From Bryopsis sp. KO-2023 (lineage: Eukaryota; Chlorophyta; Ulvophyceae; Bryopsidales; Bryopsidaceae): 64,000 nucleotides of DNA. Below are positions 49,298 to 61,745 of the stretch, one piece after another. The notes beneath the pieces were generated by a model. That model worked only from the letters and a program-made list of their open reading frames with translations. It searched no databases and was not told where the DNA came from. The stretch spans positions 4,960,001 to 5,024,000 of the forward strand of contig BSYQ01000009.1 of NCBI GenBank assembly GCA_030272585.1, given 5' to 3'. The translations under genes were made by a program, and so were the position numbers. The stretch's first letter is position 1. Each line of letters opens with the position of its first letter.

Positions 49298-52200
49298 TCA
49301 TTTCGACCGGGGACTACGGTTGCGATATAGCAGTGTCTCCAGTTTAGTCATCTTAGAAGCAAGCTTCATGTTATGCTCCTTGGATCTGTATAAATCGCAT
49401 CGCATGATGGTGTTGGTTTCTTGCAATTCTGCCATGCGGATCTTTGCCATCACCAGCTCCTAAAAGAAAACAATGCAATATGTGCATGTGGAGCAGAAAT
49501 CGAAAAAAAAATAAATAAAAAAGAGAGAAAAAAAACACAAAGGGGTGAACCAGAGGGTGAAAGATCTGTCGACTCATTTTGTGAAGGTTTTTTTCTTTCA
49601 GAAATGTGTTTTTTTTGACATGTTTTATGTTTTATGTTATCGATATGTCTAAGGTGGAAGCTTCTGGAGGAAGCTTCTGGGTGTGATCTCATAATCTAGC
49701 CCTCACGCATGGCTGACTCACAAACTGAGAAAATGAATTTTCTTTTTTTGGGGAAACGCTCGAAATGTATAATGGCGAGCTATAGGGATCTCTAGCCCCT
49801 TTCGCTGGAAACCAGACAGAGAGCAAAAAAAAAAAAGAGAAACTGCGAAATGTGTAATTATATGTCACAAAATAAATCTGCGTTTAACAATGAAACCACG
49901 ACTCCCTCCTTCCAAAATGACAAAAATAAAAACTCATTTTTTTCTCTCTCTCTCTCTCTCTCTCTTTTATTTTTTTCCTTAGGAAAATGAAACTAACTGA
50001 AACAAAGAATTGACTGCTGAAGCAAGAGTTCCCCAAGCTTTTTTTTTTTTTTCCTTTTTTTTTTCTCTCTCTCTCTCTTCTTTTTTTTTTCTTTTTTTTT
50101 ATCCAATTGTCCATCAGCCCATGTACATCCGTCATCATATGAGAAAGCCAAATTAAACAGAAAAATGAAAAAAAAGCATATACAGAAAAATAAAACGACA
50201 ACAACAACAATGGCAAAAAGAAGTTTCCCAAAAAATACGTAGAAAAAAGGCGTTAAGTTTAGGTGTTTCCGAATTCAGCAAAATCGTCGAATTGAGAAAC
50301 CTGCATTATTTCGTCTGACTCCGTTGCTGTCCCTGTGGTGTTTTTTGATTCCGTTTTCAGCTTCTCGGTGGCTTCATGCAGCTCAGAAGTCAGTTGAGAA
50401 ATTGATTTGTCTGCGTATGCTAGTTTCAGTGCATGGTCCGCCAAGTCAGACTCCAATTGAGTTCTCAGCACCCCTTCTCGGTCCAGCCGCTCTTCCGTTT
50501 GCTTTCTGAGGCTGGCTTCCGAGCGAAGGGCTTCCTCCAAGGAATATTTTTCCTTGGACATTACGTCCCTGGGAAAAAAAAACAAACGAAAAAAAACACG
50601 AGAGTATTAATGGAAAATATGTCAAAAAAGACAAACCCCGAAAAAAACAGTCTCCAAGAATCGATTGCTGGAACGAAAGAGAAACGATTGTGAGTAGGGT
50701 TTTATTTCCACACTTTCTTTGCTCAGCTTTCCATTTTTTTTTCCTCCCAAAAATTGCATAGAAATCATTTTCTGTGTGGCCACAGTTTATACAATCAATA
50801 AAGCCTCAAAGCTCCTACCTCAATTGAGTGAGCTGGGCCAAATCAGACTTCATTTTGTCGAATTCCATCTGGAGACTGACTGCCGTCTCATCAACACATG
50901 GAGCCCCAATAGCATTACCCTTAAAAAAAAATCGGAAACACAATTCTATGGATCGACACACTTACAAAAAAAAAATGAACCAAAAAAACACAATAGCAAC
51001 AGTTCTCCGTTTCAAGGAAGAAAAATTGCACTTCCCACAACAGTGACTTTTTTAGATCAAATACCTTTGTCGATTCTTGCTCCTCTGAATGCTGTAGATG
51101 GAGATGCAAGCCGTTGATTTCCCCTTGTAAACTCTCGATGTCCTTTTTCTTCCTGGCAATACTCCGTTCCAGCCCCAGATTGGCTTTCTGAAGAGACTCC
51201 ACCAAAGCCTCCAGCTCAGGCACTCTAGCAACATGCCCAAGCTGCGCATCCCACTGATGATCTCGCTCTTCCTCCAGCCCAGCAACCTTCCCTCGCAGTT
51301 CAACCACTTCGGCTTCCAGCTTCTGAGCAGCATCCCACACTGTTGCAAGCTCACCCTCCAGCTCTGGCACCTTCGCACCCTCTCTTGAGGCGAATTTCAG
51401 TTCGGCTGTGACCTCCTTCAGCTTCCTTCCAGCTTCCTCGGCAGCTTCCAGGTCAGTTTCCAGCCTCTGGTTGGCTTCCTGAGCCAATGCCAGCTGCTGT
51501 TCGATTCCCACGTAGAATCCCAGCCGTTTCTCGACAATGGCAAGGTCGCTTTCAGTTTTCGTGAGCTTTTTCTGCAAGAGTTCGCAGTCAGACTCGGAAT
51601 CCTCGAGGGCAAGCTTCAGCTCAGAATTGGCAGTTTCCAATGCATGCAGACTTGCCTGCAATCGAAACACATATGCACGATGATTAAACCATCAAAATGG
51701 AAAGATCGGCCTACCTCTTTTCTTCTTGATTTTGGAAAAAGGAAAACCCAGAAGAAAAACAATGTGCAACTTTGTGCTGGCCAAGCAGAACCCCCCCCCC
51801 CCCCCCAAGAAAAAAACAAAAAAAAAACTGAAACTGAAAAACAAAAAAACTGAAACTGCTGGCCAGAAACAATGAAGATTCAGTCCCAACCTTGCGCTTC
51901 AATTTTTATTTTTTTTTCTTTTATTTTTTTGGTCGAAATACCTCATGCATTCTGGTTTCCATATTTGATGTTTGAATATCTGCGAGTCCGCCACAAGGAC
52001 GTGACGCTGATGTCCTCTCTGCTTCCAGTCTTTTGTTTTCGTGTTTCAGTTTTGAACAGTCCTCCTTCACTTGCATCATGCATGCCCTGATCGCATCGAT
52101 TTCTGCCAGCAAGGCATTTTTCTCTGCAGTCAGAGAGGAATTTATGCCTTGGAGTTCATCGACCTGGATTTTCAGCTTTTCCACAGCCTCTGTATTCTCC

Positions 52201-54176
52201 AAGTCATCATCCACCATCTCCAACTGAAAAAAATAAACACGGATCATAGATATAAGTCAGCTTATTTTTGGCTGGGGGTTTGCAACATTGCTAGAAACGT
52301 AGAAAACTGACTAGATGCATATCCGTACAGGTTTCAATATGTGTAACTATATACGTGTGTGTGTGTGTACATTTTGCACTAAAAATTCAAGCAAATGAAA
52401 CGCTAATAATAAATCCTAAAAGGACATTTTTGGATTTGAAAGTGATAAAGTTGCAGGTTGCAGGTAATTATCCCTTTGCTAAGTTGCTGCTAAAACAAAA
52501 GCTAAAAATAGCAGGAGGAGAGTATGGTATTTTTTCTTTATTTTTATTTTTTTGGAGGGGGGAAGGGTAGAAGGCATAAAGCATAGATGATACTTAGAGC
52601 AAGTTACAACTTTGGCATTCCGCCAGTACATTCAGGGATGTCCGACAAGCACCCGACGGAGTAGTGCCCTGACCTAAACGACAAAAGTCAAAAACAGCCA
52701 CCTCTGATGGCATGCTTTTGTCCTTTTCCTTTTCTGAAACCCTGATTGGGAGCGCCCTGATTGACATTTTTCCCTGATAAAACTGGATTTTCTCAGCAAA
52801 CCCCTCCCTCCCAGTGGAACCTAATATTTTGCAGTACACGTGTATGCTGTTAATTTTGCCGAGCTCTTGGTGCTGCACCTTCAGTTCGGCCTCCAGGCCA
52901 GCAAAGAAAGAATTCGTTACTTCAGGAACACGCTCTTTGCTTGAAAAATTGTTTCGGACTTCTTCCACCGCCCGTTGGAAATTCCCGGTGCTCAACTTTT
53001 TGGTCTGCAACAAAGGGAAAAAAAAAACAATAAAGAAAAACAACCAGCATGCTGGCTAATTCACAATTTCGCTTGGGGAAGCTGTGGACATGCTTCTTCT
53101 TCCCTTCTGGATAAAAGAAAAGTTTTTACATATATATTTAGACATATACATGTGTATATTCGGGGTGTATTGCAATATATATATATTCCAAGTATACATA
53201 AAGCTATTCAAGCTAAAAAAAACCAAATGAAAAGTACAAAAGTTACATGTACATATATACTTTGAAAAAACATATATTTATATATACATATACTTGGATG
53301 CGCTCGAGTGAGGACATTTTTTTTTCCTTGTTTCCTCTCTCTTCTCATCTTTCTTTAAGAAAAAAAAAAATGTTTCGATTTCTGAACAGAGGCTTTTTTC
53401 TTGAGGTGAAAAGTGGCATCACGAACCTTTCTCCCCTGTTTAGCCAGCAACTGCTCCATGGAGTCTCGATCCACCTTCATTTTATCGAAAGCGTTCTGAC
53501 ACTCCCTGAGCTTCCTCTTCGCCAGCTCCAACTCTTCCGTCAAAACCGTGGCCAGCTTGTTCAGCTCCCCTCGGAAATTCGACACCTTCTCCTCCAGCTT
53601 CGCGTTCCACTGGGAAATCCTTTTCCTCTCAGCGACCGCCTCCTCCATTTTTTCACCGTAGCGCTCCTTGAGCCGGACCTCCTCTTCCAGGCGTTGCAAC
53701 AAGTCCAGTTTATCTTCCTGGGCCCCAAGCAACTTCCCTTTGGCTTCCTCCAAACGAATCACGGTTGTTTCCAGCTTAACTTGCGTTTGCTCCAACTTGC
53801 TTTCCATTCCACAGAGCCGACTACCCAATTTGGAGTTATCACGACGCAGGGTGTCGATGCTCTTTACCATCTCATCCTTTCTACTAAAGTCAGTTTCCGA
53901 AAGCTGGGCCATAATTATTTTCTTTTCCATGGCCGCGCGGTCAGACTCCACCCTCAGCACCTCGAGGTCAGACTCCACTGACATAACGACTTCCTGGTGG
54001 TGCCGATTTTCAGACTCCAGCTCCCCAACACTTCCCTGCAATAAAGAAAATAGACCCCCGTTTCAACCCTGAGCTTGTAAAAACACAAAAACGTTGCAAA
54101 TGTCGAAAGTAGCAGGAAAAAACAATTGCACCCGCGTTTGATTCAGGAAATGGAAGGCTGATGGAGATGGCACAAA

Positions 54177-54207
<31 letters not shown>

Positions 54208-57200
54208 ATATTAAATAAATATTGGCTGCTGACCTGTCCAATGTGAAATTGTCTCGCCTCCTGCCGATGGCGCTGGTCAAGATTATTCAGTCGCCCATTA
54301 GCTATCACGAGCTGCCCCTTGAGCTCGTTGCGTTCTGCTTCCATCGCATGCAGCTTCTCTGCAGCTTCCCGGCAGCTTTGTTCCGCAAAATCTACACTTT
54401 GAAGGGATCCACGTAAACTGCCCCGCAAGCTTCTGACCTTCGCCTTATACTCAGAGAGCCGACTTCTCAGCTGGATTTCATCGGATTCGCCCTTTGAAAA
54501 TTCGAAGGAGCTTAGAGAGTCGTCATGGGAGCGTGGTGTGAGGCTGTATCCGGTAAAATCGCCGCCCGAGAGGTGCATCTGTGCATAATTGAATTGAATT
54601 GATATCAGGACTTTTTTTCTACGCTCTGTGCATAAAAAAGAAAACCAAACGCAAACCCTGAATAAGCTCATGTATGATCCAGAAATCAAGCAGGGTGGAT
54701 GTCAGACACGGTCCAGGAAAAAAACACCCTCCTCCCGAAATTACTTTTAATCTTGTCCAAGCCATCAAAATTCCACATGAAAAAAAAAACAGGCATAATT
54801 TCAGGAAAGTTGTTCAAAAACGGTGCCTTGCTCTTCTTCTTCTTCTTCTTCTTTTTTTTTTTCACATATTTTTCACCACTTTGTTACAAAAAATGACTGC
54901 CCACCTGAGTTTGTGGCGGGTCTGTCAGGTCCATCGAACCATTGTAGATATCGACCGAAAACTCTATTTGGCTGTCTGTGTCAAACCCTGAAAGAGAGGC
55001 CTTGGCTTCCGCCAACTCCAGCTCCATGGTCTGTCTCACTTGCCTCCAGTTTTGTTCGGCCATCACAAATTTTCGCCTCTCCGCATCCAGTGCATTTTTT
55101 TCGTAAAACAGCTGCTGGGACAGCTGAACCACGCCGACGCAGGAATAAGAATTACTAAATACGTGGATATCCATGTCGATGGCGCATTAAAAATGACTAA
55201 TTAATATCATACTGCCCTATGAGCATTAAAAAATTCGACACGCTTCCACCTGGAAACTTCACTCTGTAACACAAACCATCTGGTGGCAATACATTTTCAG
55301 CAGCCCTTCCACCCCCCCCACAAATTATGACTGTTGGTTTAGACAAGGTTTTCTTTCGCTTATGGTAAGGCAATGTCAGCTGAACCTGAGAGGTGTCTTC
55401 TTCAAGTAAGTTAACTCGATCTTGATGTTCTTTTCGCTCCTTTTCCAATTTCTTTTCCGCGTCGCGGATTTTACCCTCCGCCTCCTCCAGTGCCGCCATC
55501 GACATTTTCCTCAAATTTGCCAGCTCTTTGGAGTACTTGGCCTTCTGTTTATCGCCTTCCTTCTGGACCTGAGCTTGCAAACAGCAACCACCCTCAGCTC
55601 CCGCTCAAAATTATTTTTGATCACATATATTCATATATCCAAAATTGGTTTTTCCCCACCACTGCCATGCACACCCTCAATCATTTCCAGTGTGGGTCTT
55701 TTCATAGTGGATAATGTCCCCAGTAGCAGTGCAGGGCACACTAATTCATGGAAAACCGAAACGTTAACAAGAAGTGTAGATTTCGGAAAACAGTGTGGCC
55801 CACACTGTTTTCTGTTTTCTCAAATTTCTGCCGTTTACGAAAATAGTGATGGCTGCACTAGGCAGGATTAAGGGTGTACCTCTGAAACACGAGCTTTGAG
55901 CGTTTCGACCTCTTTTTTCCAGCCCTCCTCCGCCGAAGCCCTCAGGGTCAATTCTTGTTCCAGTTCCAGACGGGCATGCGACAGCTCCTCCTTATCAGCG
56001 TCCCAGCTCTTTTTTTCCCTCAAGAGCTTTCGGTTGGAGGTGGCCAGTCTTTCCTTCTCAGCTTCGACAGAATCCAGAGTGCTTTCCAGCTTCTTCTGTA
56101 TGCGGATCAAATCTTTCTTTTCAGAGGCTAGCGCCCTGATCTCCTCGTTCAGTTCCACGATTTCGGGTCCTTCCATTATTGTGTCGGACACCGAAGTGGA
56201 GGGCTGGAATGAACAATAAAATAAAAAACGGGTGAGATTTTGAGGTGGCTCTTTGGGGTGTTTTCTTTCTTCAGACCACAGGATTATGTAATGCACTTGG
56301 GCTTTGAAAACGAACCTGTACAGGAGGGCAAGATGCAGGCTCCGCAATACTTTTGGCTGCTGCAGATTCTGGGTCGAAACCTGAACAAATCGCAATGGTA
56401 CTTATTTTCCATAATGGCACCCACCATAACACATACCTCTCGAGTTATCCTTCCCGACATATTTTCATCTTTTTCTTTCCTTTCCTTCTCTTTTTTTCCT
56501 TTTCTTTCCTTTCCTTCTCTTTTTTTTCTTTTTTTTACCTGCTAGGTCCTGTTCGCTGACCTCTGTTACAGCTGTGAATCCAGACAGCCCAGAAACCTCA
56601 GTCATGCTGTCCCCTTGACTCAAGCCTTTGACAAGAGTGCTGTTCACCACCAGGTCCATCCCAGCCGTCATCTTCATGCTCCCGAACTTGAACTTGACGG
56701 GAGCCCTCACCTCGAACGTCTTGGGTTCAAGGGAGGCGAACTCCGCCAAATTCACAGTTGCCCGTCCGATGGTGACCATCAGATCAGGTCCAGAATTTTT
56801 GGATGGAGCTTGAACTTTGAAGGAGTAGTCCTGAACGCGGGAAGAAAAATATGTAAAAGAGAGGAATGCCGTGTGGAATTTGATGCAGGGAATAGGGTGG
56901 TTTTTATTATTTACATTTGTTTTGATCAAAAGAGTGGTTTGGACGATGAACAGGTAGGTTTCTTGGAGCTTACAGTCAGGTGCTTTCACCAGAATCACTG
57001 CTGAGAAGGGCAGATTTGCATTATTCCAAGGGGAGGAAAAAGCAAAAAAAAATGCAGTCGGGGGGAGTACCTTGGGTTCAAAATGTGTGGTTGCTCTGTA
57101 CATGGTGGCAACTTGAGACAAAACTTCGTCGAACTGTGCAGCTCCTGCAAAAAAAACACCAGCACACCGATGTATTTTCGTTTTCTGGATTTTCTCGAGT

Positions 57201-57619
57201 AGATTCTTTTTTTATAGATTTTTCAAAGAAAATATCACAGGTACACAAACATTTTCCAGCATCCGTCCAAAATCGATATCTGGAGATACCATTTCTATTT
57301 TTGCGTGCAGGATGCATTGACCTTGGAGCGATCCCGCCCCTCCAGAAACTGGCGTTCCCACCCTGCAGCTTTCCCGCACACCTTTCGACCCCCTGCGAAC
57401 AGTTTTGAATCTCATGTCCATCTTTCCCTTCCTCGTACCGTCTTTAGCACCCCTGACTCTCGTCATCTGAACCTTGGGACCTCTCGCCCACACGACCCGA
57501 CACTTATCCACTGTCACGGGCAAATCCGAGACGCCCACGACACGAACATCGAAGCGGAACTTCAGGGGTATTTTCCCGTCCCGCTTCCGTTCAATTTGGC
57601 GCTGGAGCTTCTTGAACAT
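49298..57619 (-). CDS. NT-C2 domain long coiled-coil protein (plant PMI1/EEIG1-EHBP1-like)
   Basis: Fifteen exons, 5' to 3': 57619-57382, 57144-57071, 56830-56539, 56380-56316, 56203-55880, 55568-55386, 55123-54905, 54578-54234, 54035-53427, 53004-52879, 52223-51942, 51655-51065, 50919-50819, 50568-50301 and 49459-49298. Every junction is in phase, giving 1292 residues. Residues 1-~180 form an NT-C2 domain: MFKKLQRQIERKRDGKIPLK, FDEVLSQVATMYR and VTIGRATVNLAEFASLEP. Almost all the rest is acidic heptad coiled coil (ELEQELTLRASAEE, LEEERDHQWDAQLG and similar). NT-C2 proteins tether membranes or organelles to the cytoskeleton; that role is inferred here. If the last donor (ATGCAG|GTTTCT) is not used, the frame ends at 50259 with a different tail (QFDDFAEFGNT). 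Confidence 0.88.
49943..49965. repeat. CT microsatellite in NT-C2 intron
   Basis: A run of CT units in the last intron of the NT-C2 gene; a second pyrimidine-rich block with TCTCTCTC follows near 50060-50080. Confidence 0.85.
54174..54219. repeat. AAAT tetranucleotide microsatellite in NT-C2 intron
   Basis: About ten AAAT-type units with one interruption near 54211, beside the donor of the exon ending at 54234. Confidence 0.9.
55665..55878 (-). mobile_element. MITE family B, copy 2, abutting an exon
   Basis: On the minus strand it reads TACACCCTTAAT ... GATTGAGGGTGTGCATG, matching copy 1 at 33076-33286 throughout, with the shared core CAGAAATTTGAGAAAACAG. Its first base follows the G of the minus-strand 5' splice site of the exon 56203-55880, so the GT is half host and half element. 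It fills about two thirds of the 311-bp intron. Confidence 0.8.
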
Positions 57620-58708
57620 CTTTACCCGCTCCCCGTACCTTCACGACACAGAACCCGTACGCTGGAAACCAACCTCGACACGAAAGAAACACCAATGCGC
57701 TTGAGGTGAGGCCTCCAACCAAAGCGCAATGGCGCTCGCATCATATACTCTCGAGCTAAGGAATGCAAGTGGGGTGTAACGGAGGGTTAAAGTTTCGAGG
57801 GTATCGTCCGCACGTAAAAACCTGCGCGACGTCCATATGATGTGCGATTTCGAGCGACTCTAGAAAGTCAACCACTAAAGAAGGGAGGACGCGCGCTAGG
57901 GATGCTTTCCTTCACACAGCTTTTTCAATTCTCGACGATACCACACACGAAACACCCTCCTCGCCTTTCCGTGTTCTAACTGACGCCTCTTGCAGTTTCG
58001 TAACGCGCCCAAACCTTGGAGTCACAAAGCATTTCACGATACTGCAAACAGGATCCGCGTTCACCCTCACGACTACGGCGAAAAAAAAACACACACGCAG
58101 TGGCCCTATAGCAAAACGTCGAAACAGGAAAAGCACTCGTGAAAGCGCACAGGACCGGAATCCAAGGTTTCGATTCGCACACCTTCAAAAATCTATCTAA
58201 AAGCCAGTTTTGCTTATCACGAGGGGTCCGTGCTAGGCACGCGGAGGGGAGCGGCGCGGGTTTGAAGCAAAGCAGCAAGAGAACCGCAGCACACCCCCGA
58301 GGCAAAAAATACTGCCCGATAGCTGGGGTCCCTTCATGACTCCAGATTCAAATCAACCCATTGCGTAAGCGCTGTACATGTTGCGCCGCATTCTGGTGGG
58401 ACAACTCAGTGCTCAGATCGCGACCAAATCGCGCATCGGTCCATTGCGCCGCACCATGGCCCGGAGCAAGATACGGAAACGAGTCGTTACCCCACGAGCT
58501 TCGGTCCGCCGTTTCCGGGGGCGCGTGGTCGCTGCGTATGTTTTGCCGTTCCGAAAGCCAGCAACGCCAGAAACTACACACATGGGCGCGTCCAATGAGA
58601 TCACCTAACCATAACGTCACGGAGGAGCCCCCCCAAAAACTACCATACATTGCACTCTCCTTTGGACTGCTTTGGACAATTCGAAAGGGCTTCCGTCGAC
58701 GCTTTATC
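57620..58708. other. Divergent spacer between NT-C2 and RCC1 genes
   Basis: This GC-rich stretch lies between two divergent start codons and should contain both promoters. Frames on both strands are open for up to 170 codons but are Arg-rich, overlap one another and show no motif. The plus-strand frame is continuous with RCC1 exon 1, yet the upstream part has no RCC1 signature. Confidence 0.5.
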
Positions 58709-60930
58709 ATGACGTTCTCGGTGCGACGTCTGCTGTTTTGCTGGGGAAATGGGGACTTTGGCCGTTTGGGGATGGGATCGGATCTGTCGAGCGTGTTGGT
58801 TCCGAAACTCTGCGACGCTTTGGCTGGGTTCAACATCAAGCAAGTGGCCTGTGGCGGAGCGCACACTGTTGCTCTTGCAGGTGCGCGAAAATCTTCTCCA
58901 CCAAATTCAGTCCGACGCTAGGCCTTTGAACCTGAAAAACGAAAAAGTTTATGCACCCTGTAGCAGACTTTTTAATTTTTGTTGTGTACAAGAGGAGAAA
59001 ATACAGTGACCATCAAACTCTCATCAGTTTGAGTTTTGAAATTTAATGGTTCACTGACACAATTCTGATCTTTTCAGATTCAGGGGAGGTTTGGACATTT
59101 GGGCTGAACGCTGATGGTCAGTTGGGCCACTCAGAAAAAGTCCAGCATGCATCCGTGAGTCAACTCCAATTCCCCCGCTATTCTTTTTCAACTACTTCAG
59201 AATTTGTCAAAAGCAAAACCCAACCCCCCCAAAACTTGTTTCCAGGATGTGTTATAACAACATGGATGCGTGGCAAAGGAAATTAAGCAACATATGGATA
59301 TGGAGTTGTTTTTCACAAGGTTTGACCAAGGTTTGCTCTTCACCCCTGACACTGGGATTGTATCGCTAGGAGCCTTTTTCTGCACCAATTCCGGAGCCTG
59401 TCGTTTCAATAGCAGCGGGCCACCACCACACATTGTGTCTAGGAGGTGAAAAACTAAAAACTTGAACGTCTGATATGAGGGCCCATGCGCAACAGAACGA
59501 TGCACGGAAGAAGGTCAATGAACCAGTTCATGTTGTTTTCTTCACAGAGAGTGGGAGCGTTTGGAGTTTCGGCCGGAATAACGAAGGGCAATTGGGGCTG
59601 GGGAAGTCGGTGCAGAGCAGTTGGATGCCAAGAATGGTGGATCAAGTAACAGGTGGAGAATTGAGGGTAAGCTCCAGAAGATCGGGTTTTTGAAAACGAT
59701 AGGTTGTGGTCAAGGATTATGATTTGTATTGGGCTGGGTTTTTTCTGCTGGTGAGCGAATTATTTGCTGTTATTATTTGTTATTTATTATTCGTTGTTTT
59801 TTCAGGTGTTGGAATCGCGGCTGGGGCTGCACACTCTGTGGTGGTAACGAAATCCGGTGAAGTTTTTTCGTGGGGAAGAGGGTCGTTTGGACAACTGGGG
59901 CATGAGCCTGGTAAGTTGTTTTCCTCTTTTTTTTGAACAGTTGGCTGCTGTTGCATCGGCGATGGATTTGGACAGTTTGATCCATTGAGAGAGTGAAAAC
60001 TGTCCACTTCTAGCAACCTCAACTTGATGTTTTTTGTTTCTTTTTCCCTCCATGGACAGCATCCAGAGGGAATTTTGGCAGAGCCAATTTGAGGGATGAG
60101 GCTTTCCCCAGAATGATTAGGGATCTCCGTGCGTACAATGTGGAGAAAGTCTATGCTGGGCATGACCATTCTGGAGCGATCGATGTGGAGGGCAGGGTGT
60201 TCATGTGGGGTCTTGGGCGTGCATGGCAACTCGGGCTGGGCCATAATCCTGAAGTGGTGCACTTGCCTACTATTGTGAGTCGTCGAATCTTACCAGTTAA
60301 GGTTCCCAGGACAGACTCAAACAAGTAGTGGAATGATAAAAAAACACAAAAAACACACACGGTGCTATTGACACACATTCTTCGTAGTCATGAGTGAGGA
60401 GCTTTGAAGTACGGATTGGACCTCCCTCTTTTCAATTTTTGGAGACGATTTGGAGTGCAGTTTTGACCTTGTGTGGAACATAGGTGGGTGAAATTCCTGG
60501 AGCTTCATCATTGGCACTCGGTTGCAGCCATTCCATTGCTGTACGCCATGAATCGACCTACATCTGGGGCACCAACGATTGCGGAGTTCTTGGATTGAAC
60601 GCAGAAGAGAAAGCCATGGTGCCGACCATCATCCCCAATCTAACGCTGAAACAAGTCAGTGGAGGCTGGAAACACTCGGGCGGCATTACGCCTACCGGCA
60701 AATTGTTCATGTGGGGCTCAGGGGGGTCTGTCGGCCACCCATCAGGATTGTATGAAATTGGGAAGCTGAGTTGTGGAGGCCAATTGGGGTTGGGGGATGA
60801 CTACGACCGTTTGGAACCGACCGAGGTTAAGAATGATTGGGCGGAGAAGGGGACGGCGTCTGCGTTTGCGCAGATTTCTTGTGGGTTCAATCACACAGCT
60901 GCATTGTTGGAGGTTCGGACTGAGGATTGA
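58709..60930 (+). CDS. RCC1-repeat beta-propeller protein (seven blades)
   Basis: Exons are 58709-58880, 59078-59154, 59370-59445, 59548-59652, 59806-59910, 60060-60274 and 60484-60930, giving 398 residues. Seven RCC1 blade motifs can be counted: CWGNGDFGRLGMG, TFGLNADGQLGHS, SFGRNNEGQLGLG, SWGRGSFGQLGHE, MWGLGRAWQLGLG, IWGTNDCGVLGLN and the last, MWGSGG ... GGQLGLGDD. Each is followed by an ACGGxHT-type strand, for example QVACGGAHTVALA and SIAAGHHHTLCLG. That makes one full propeller with no other domain, as in RCC1 itself or small UVR8-like proteins. The specific partner cannot be told. Blade seven contains a 45-nt in-frame stretch (60726-60770) that may be an unspliced mini-intron. Confidence 0.88.
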
Positions 60931-61745
60931 TCGGGATGGGGGTTTCCAGCGATGCATGAAAACTCTACCTTTCTCCCATGTTTTCCTGCCATGTTTGTGC
61001 AGTGACAAATCATGACATTTTGGAACCGTTATTCTGCACCTCTTGCAAACTGTGGAACAAGGAATATGGCAGAAACACCACGCGTTGGCCTGGATTCATT
61101 CGGTATCTCTTTGTAAAGGAAGTGTGTGTTTCAGCAAAATGAACCCTGCAACAGTGGAAAATTCCGCATCAACAAGAGAACTGACAAGAGTGATCAGTTT
61201 GACATGCACTGACGACCTAATGGACGTCCGTTTGAGATGACGACTTTGGATGGTGGTTTTCTTTTGATCCAAAGTCGTCAAAAGACGTATCATGGTTTCA
61301 GTTAGGTCTGTTGAGTGGGCGTTTTGCTGTTTGGGAAGTGGCGTTTCGTGTGCTGGTGGACAGAAACTGCGACGCTGTGCGGATCCCCCCCAAAGCACCA
61401 ATGTCTGGGCTATATCTCCTGCAAAGCAAAAGGCACTCGACGATCGAGTGTCCCCCCTTTCACGTTTCACCTTCATCTTTCTGAAAGATTATGGCCACTG
61501 CAGCAAAACGAAGGGGCAATCCCGAGCTTGTGAGTACGTAGGTCTGACTGTGGGCAACACAGAAAGAAAGGAATCCTGTGTGGAAAACTGGCAGAAAAAT
61601 GAGAAAAATGGAAGGAGTGCAAATTTGTGTGGCGTTGATGAGAGAATCGGGCCAGCAGCAGAAATCAAAAAGCAGAACACGCAGAAGCTGAGACAGAGTG
61701 TTTTGACTTCTTGTTTTGCAGCCCACCGGCATACGGGTCGGAGCG
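60931..61745. other. Spacer upstream of the rhamnose synthase gene
   Basis: The stretch holds the RCC1 3' flank and the probable UER/NRS-ER promoter and leader. A 14-bp inverted repeat (61238-61280) is present. A plus-strand frame from 61292 is open for 181 codons across the predicted start but has no conserved motif. Confidence 0.5.
61238..61280. repeat. Perfect 14-bp inverted repeat (hairpin)
   Basis: TGACGACTTTGGAT at 61238-61251 is exactly complementary to ATCCAAAGTCGTCA at 61267-61280, with a 15-nt T/G-rich loop. It could be a hairpin at the RCC1 3' side, a paired regulatory site, or a mobile-element remnant. Confidence 0.7.

Noticed and set aside
56940..57000. Minus-strand frame SAVILVKAPDCKLQETYLF
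   Set aside because: No acceptor puts it in phase with the preceding NT-C2 exon, whereas 56830 joins directly in phase and completes the domain.
58361..58708. Upstream extension of the RCC1 first exon
   Set aside because: It is Arg-rich, overlaps an equally open minus-strand frame and carries no RCC1 blade.
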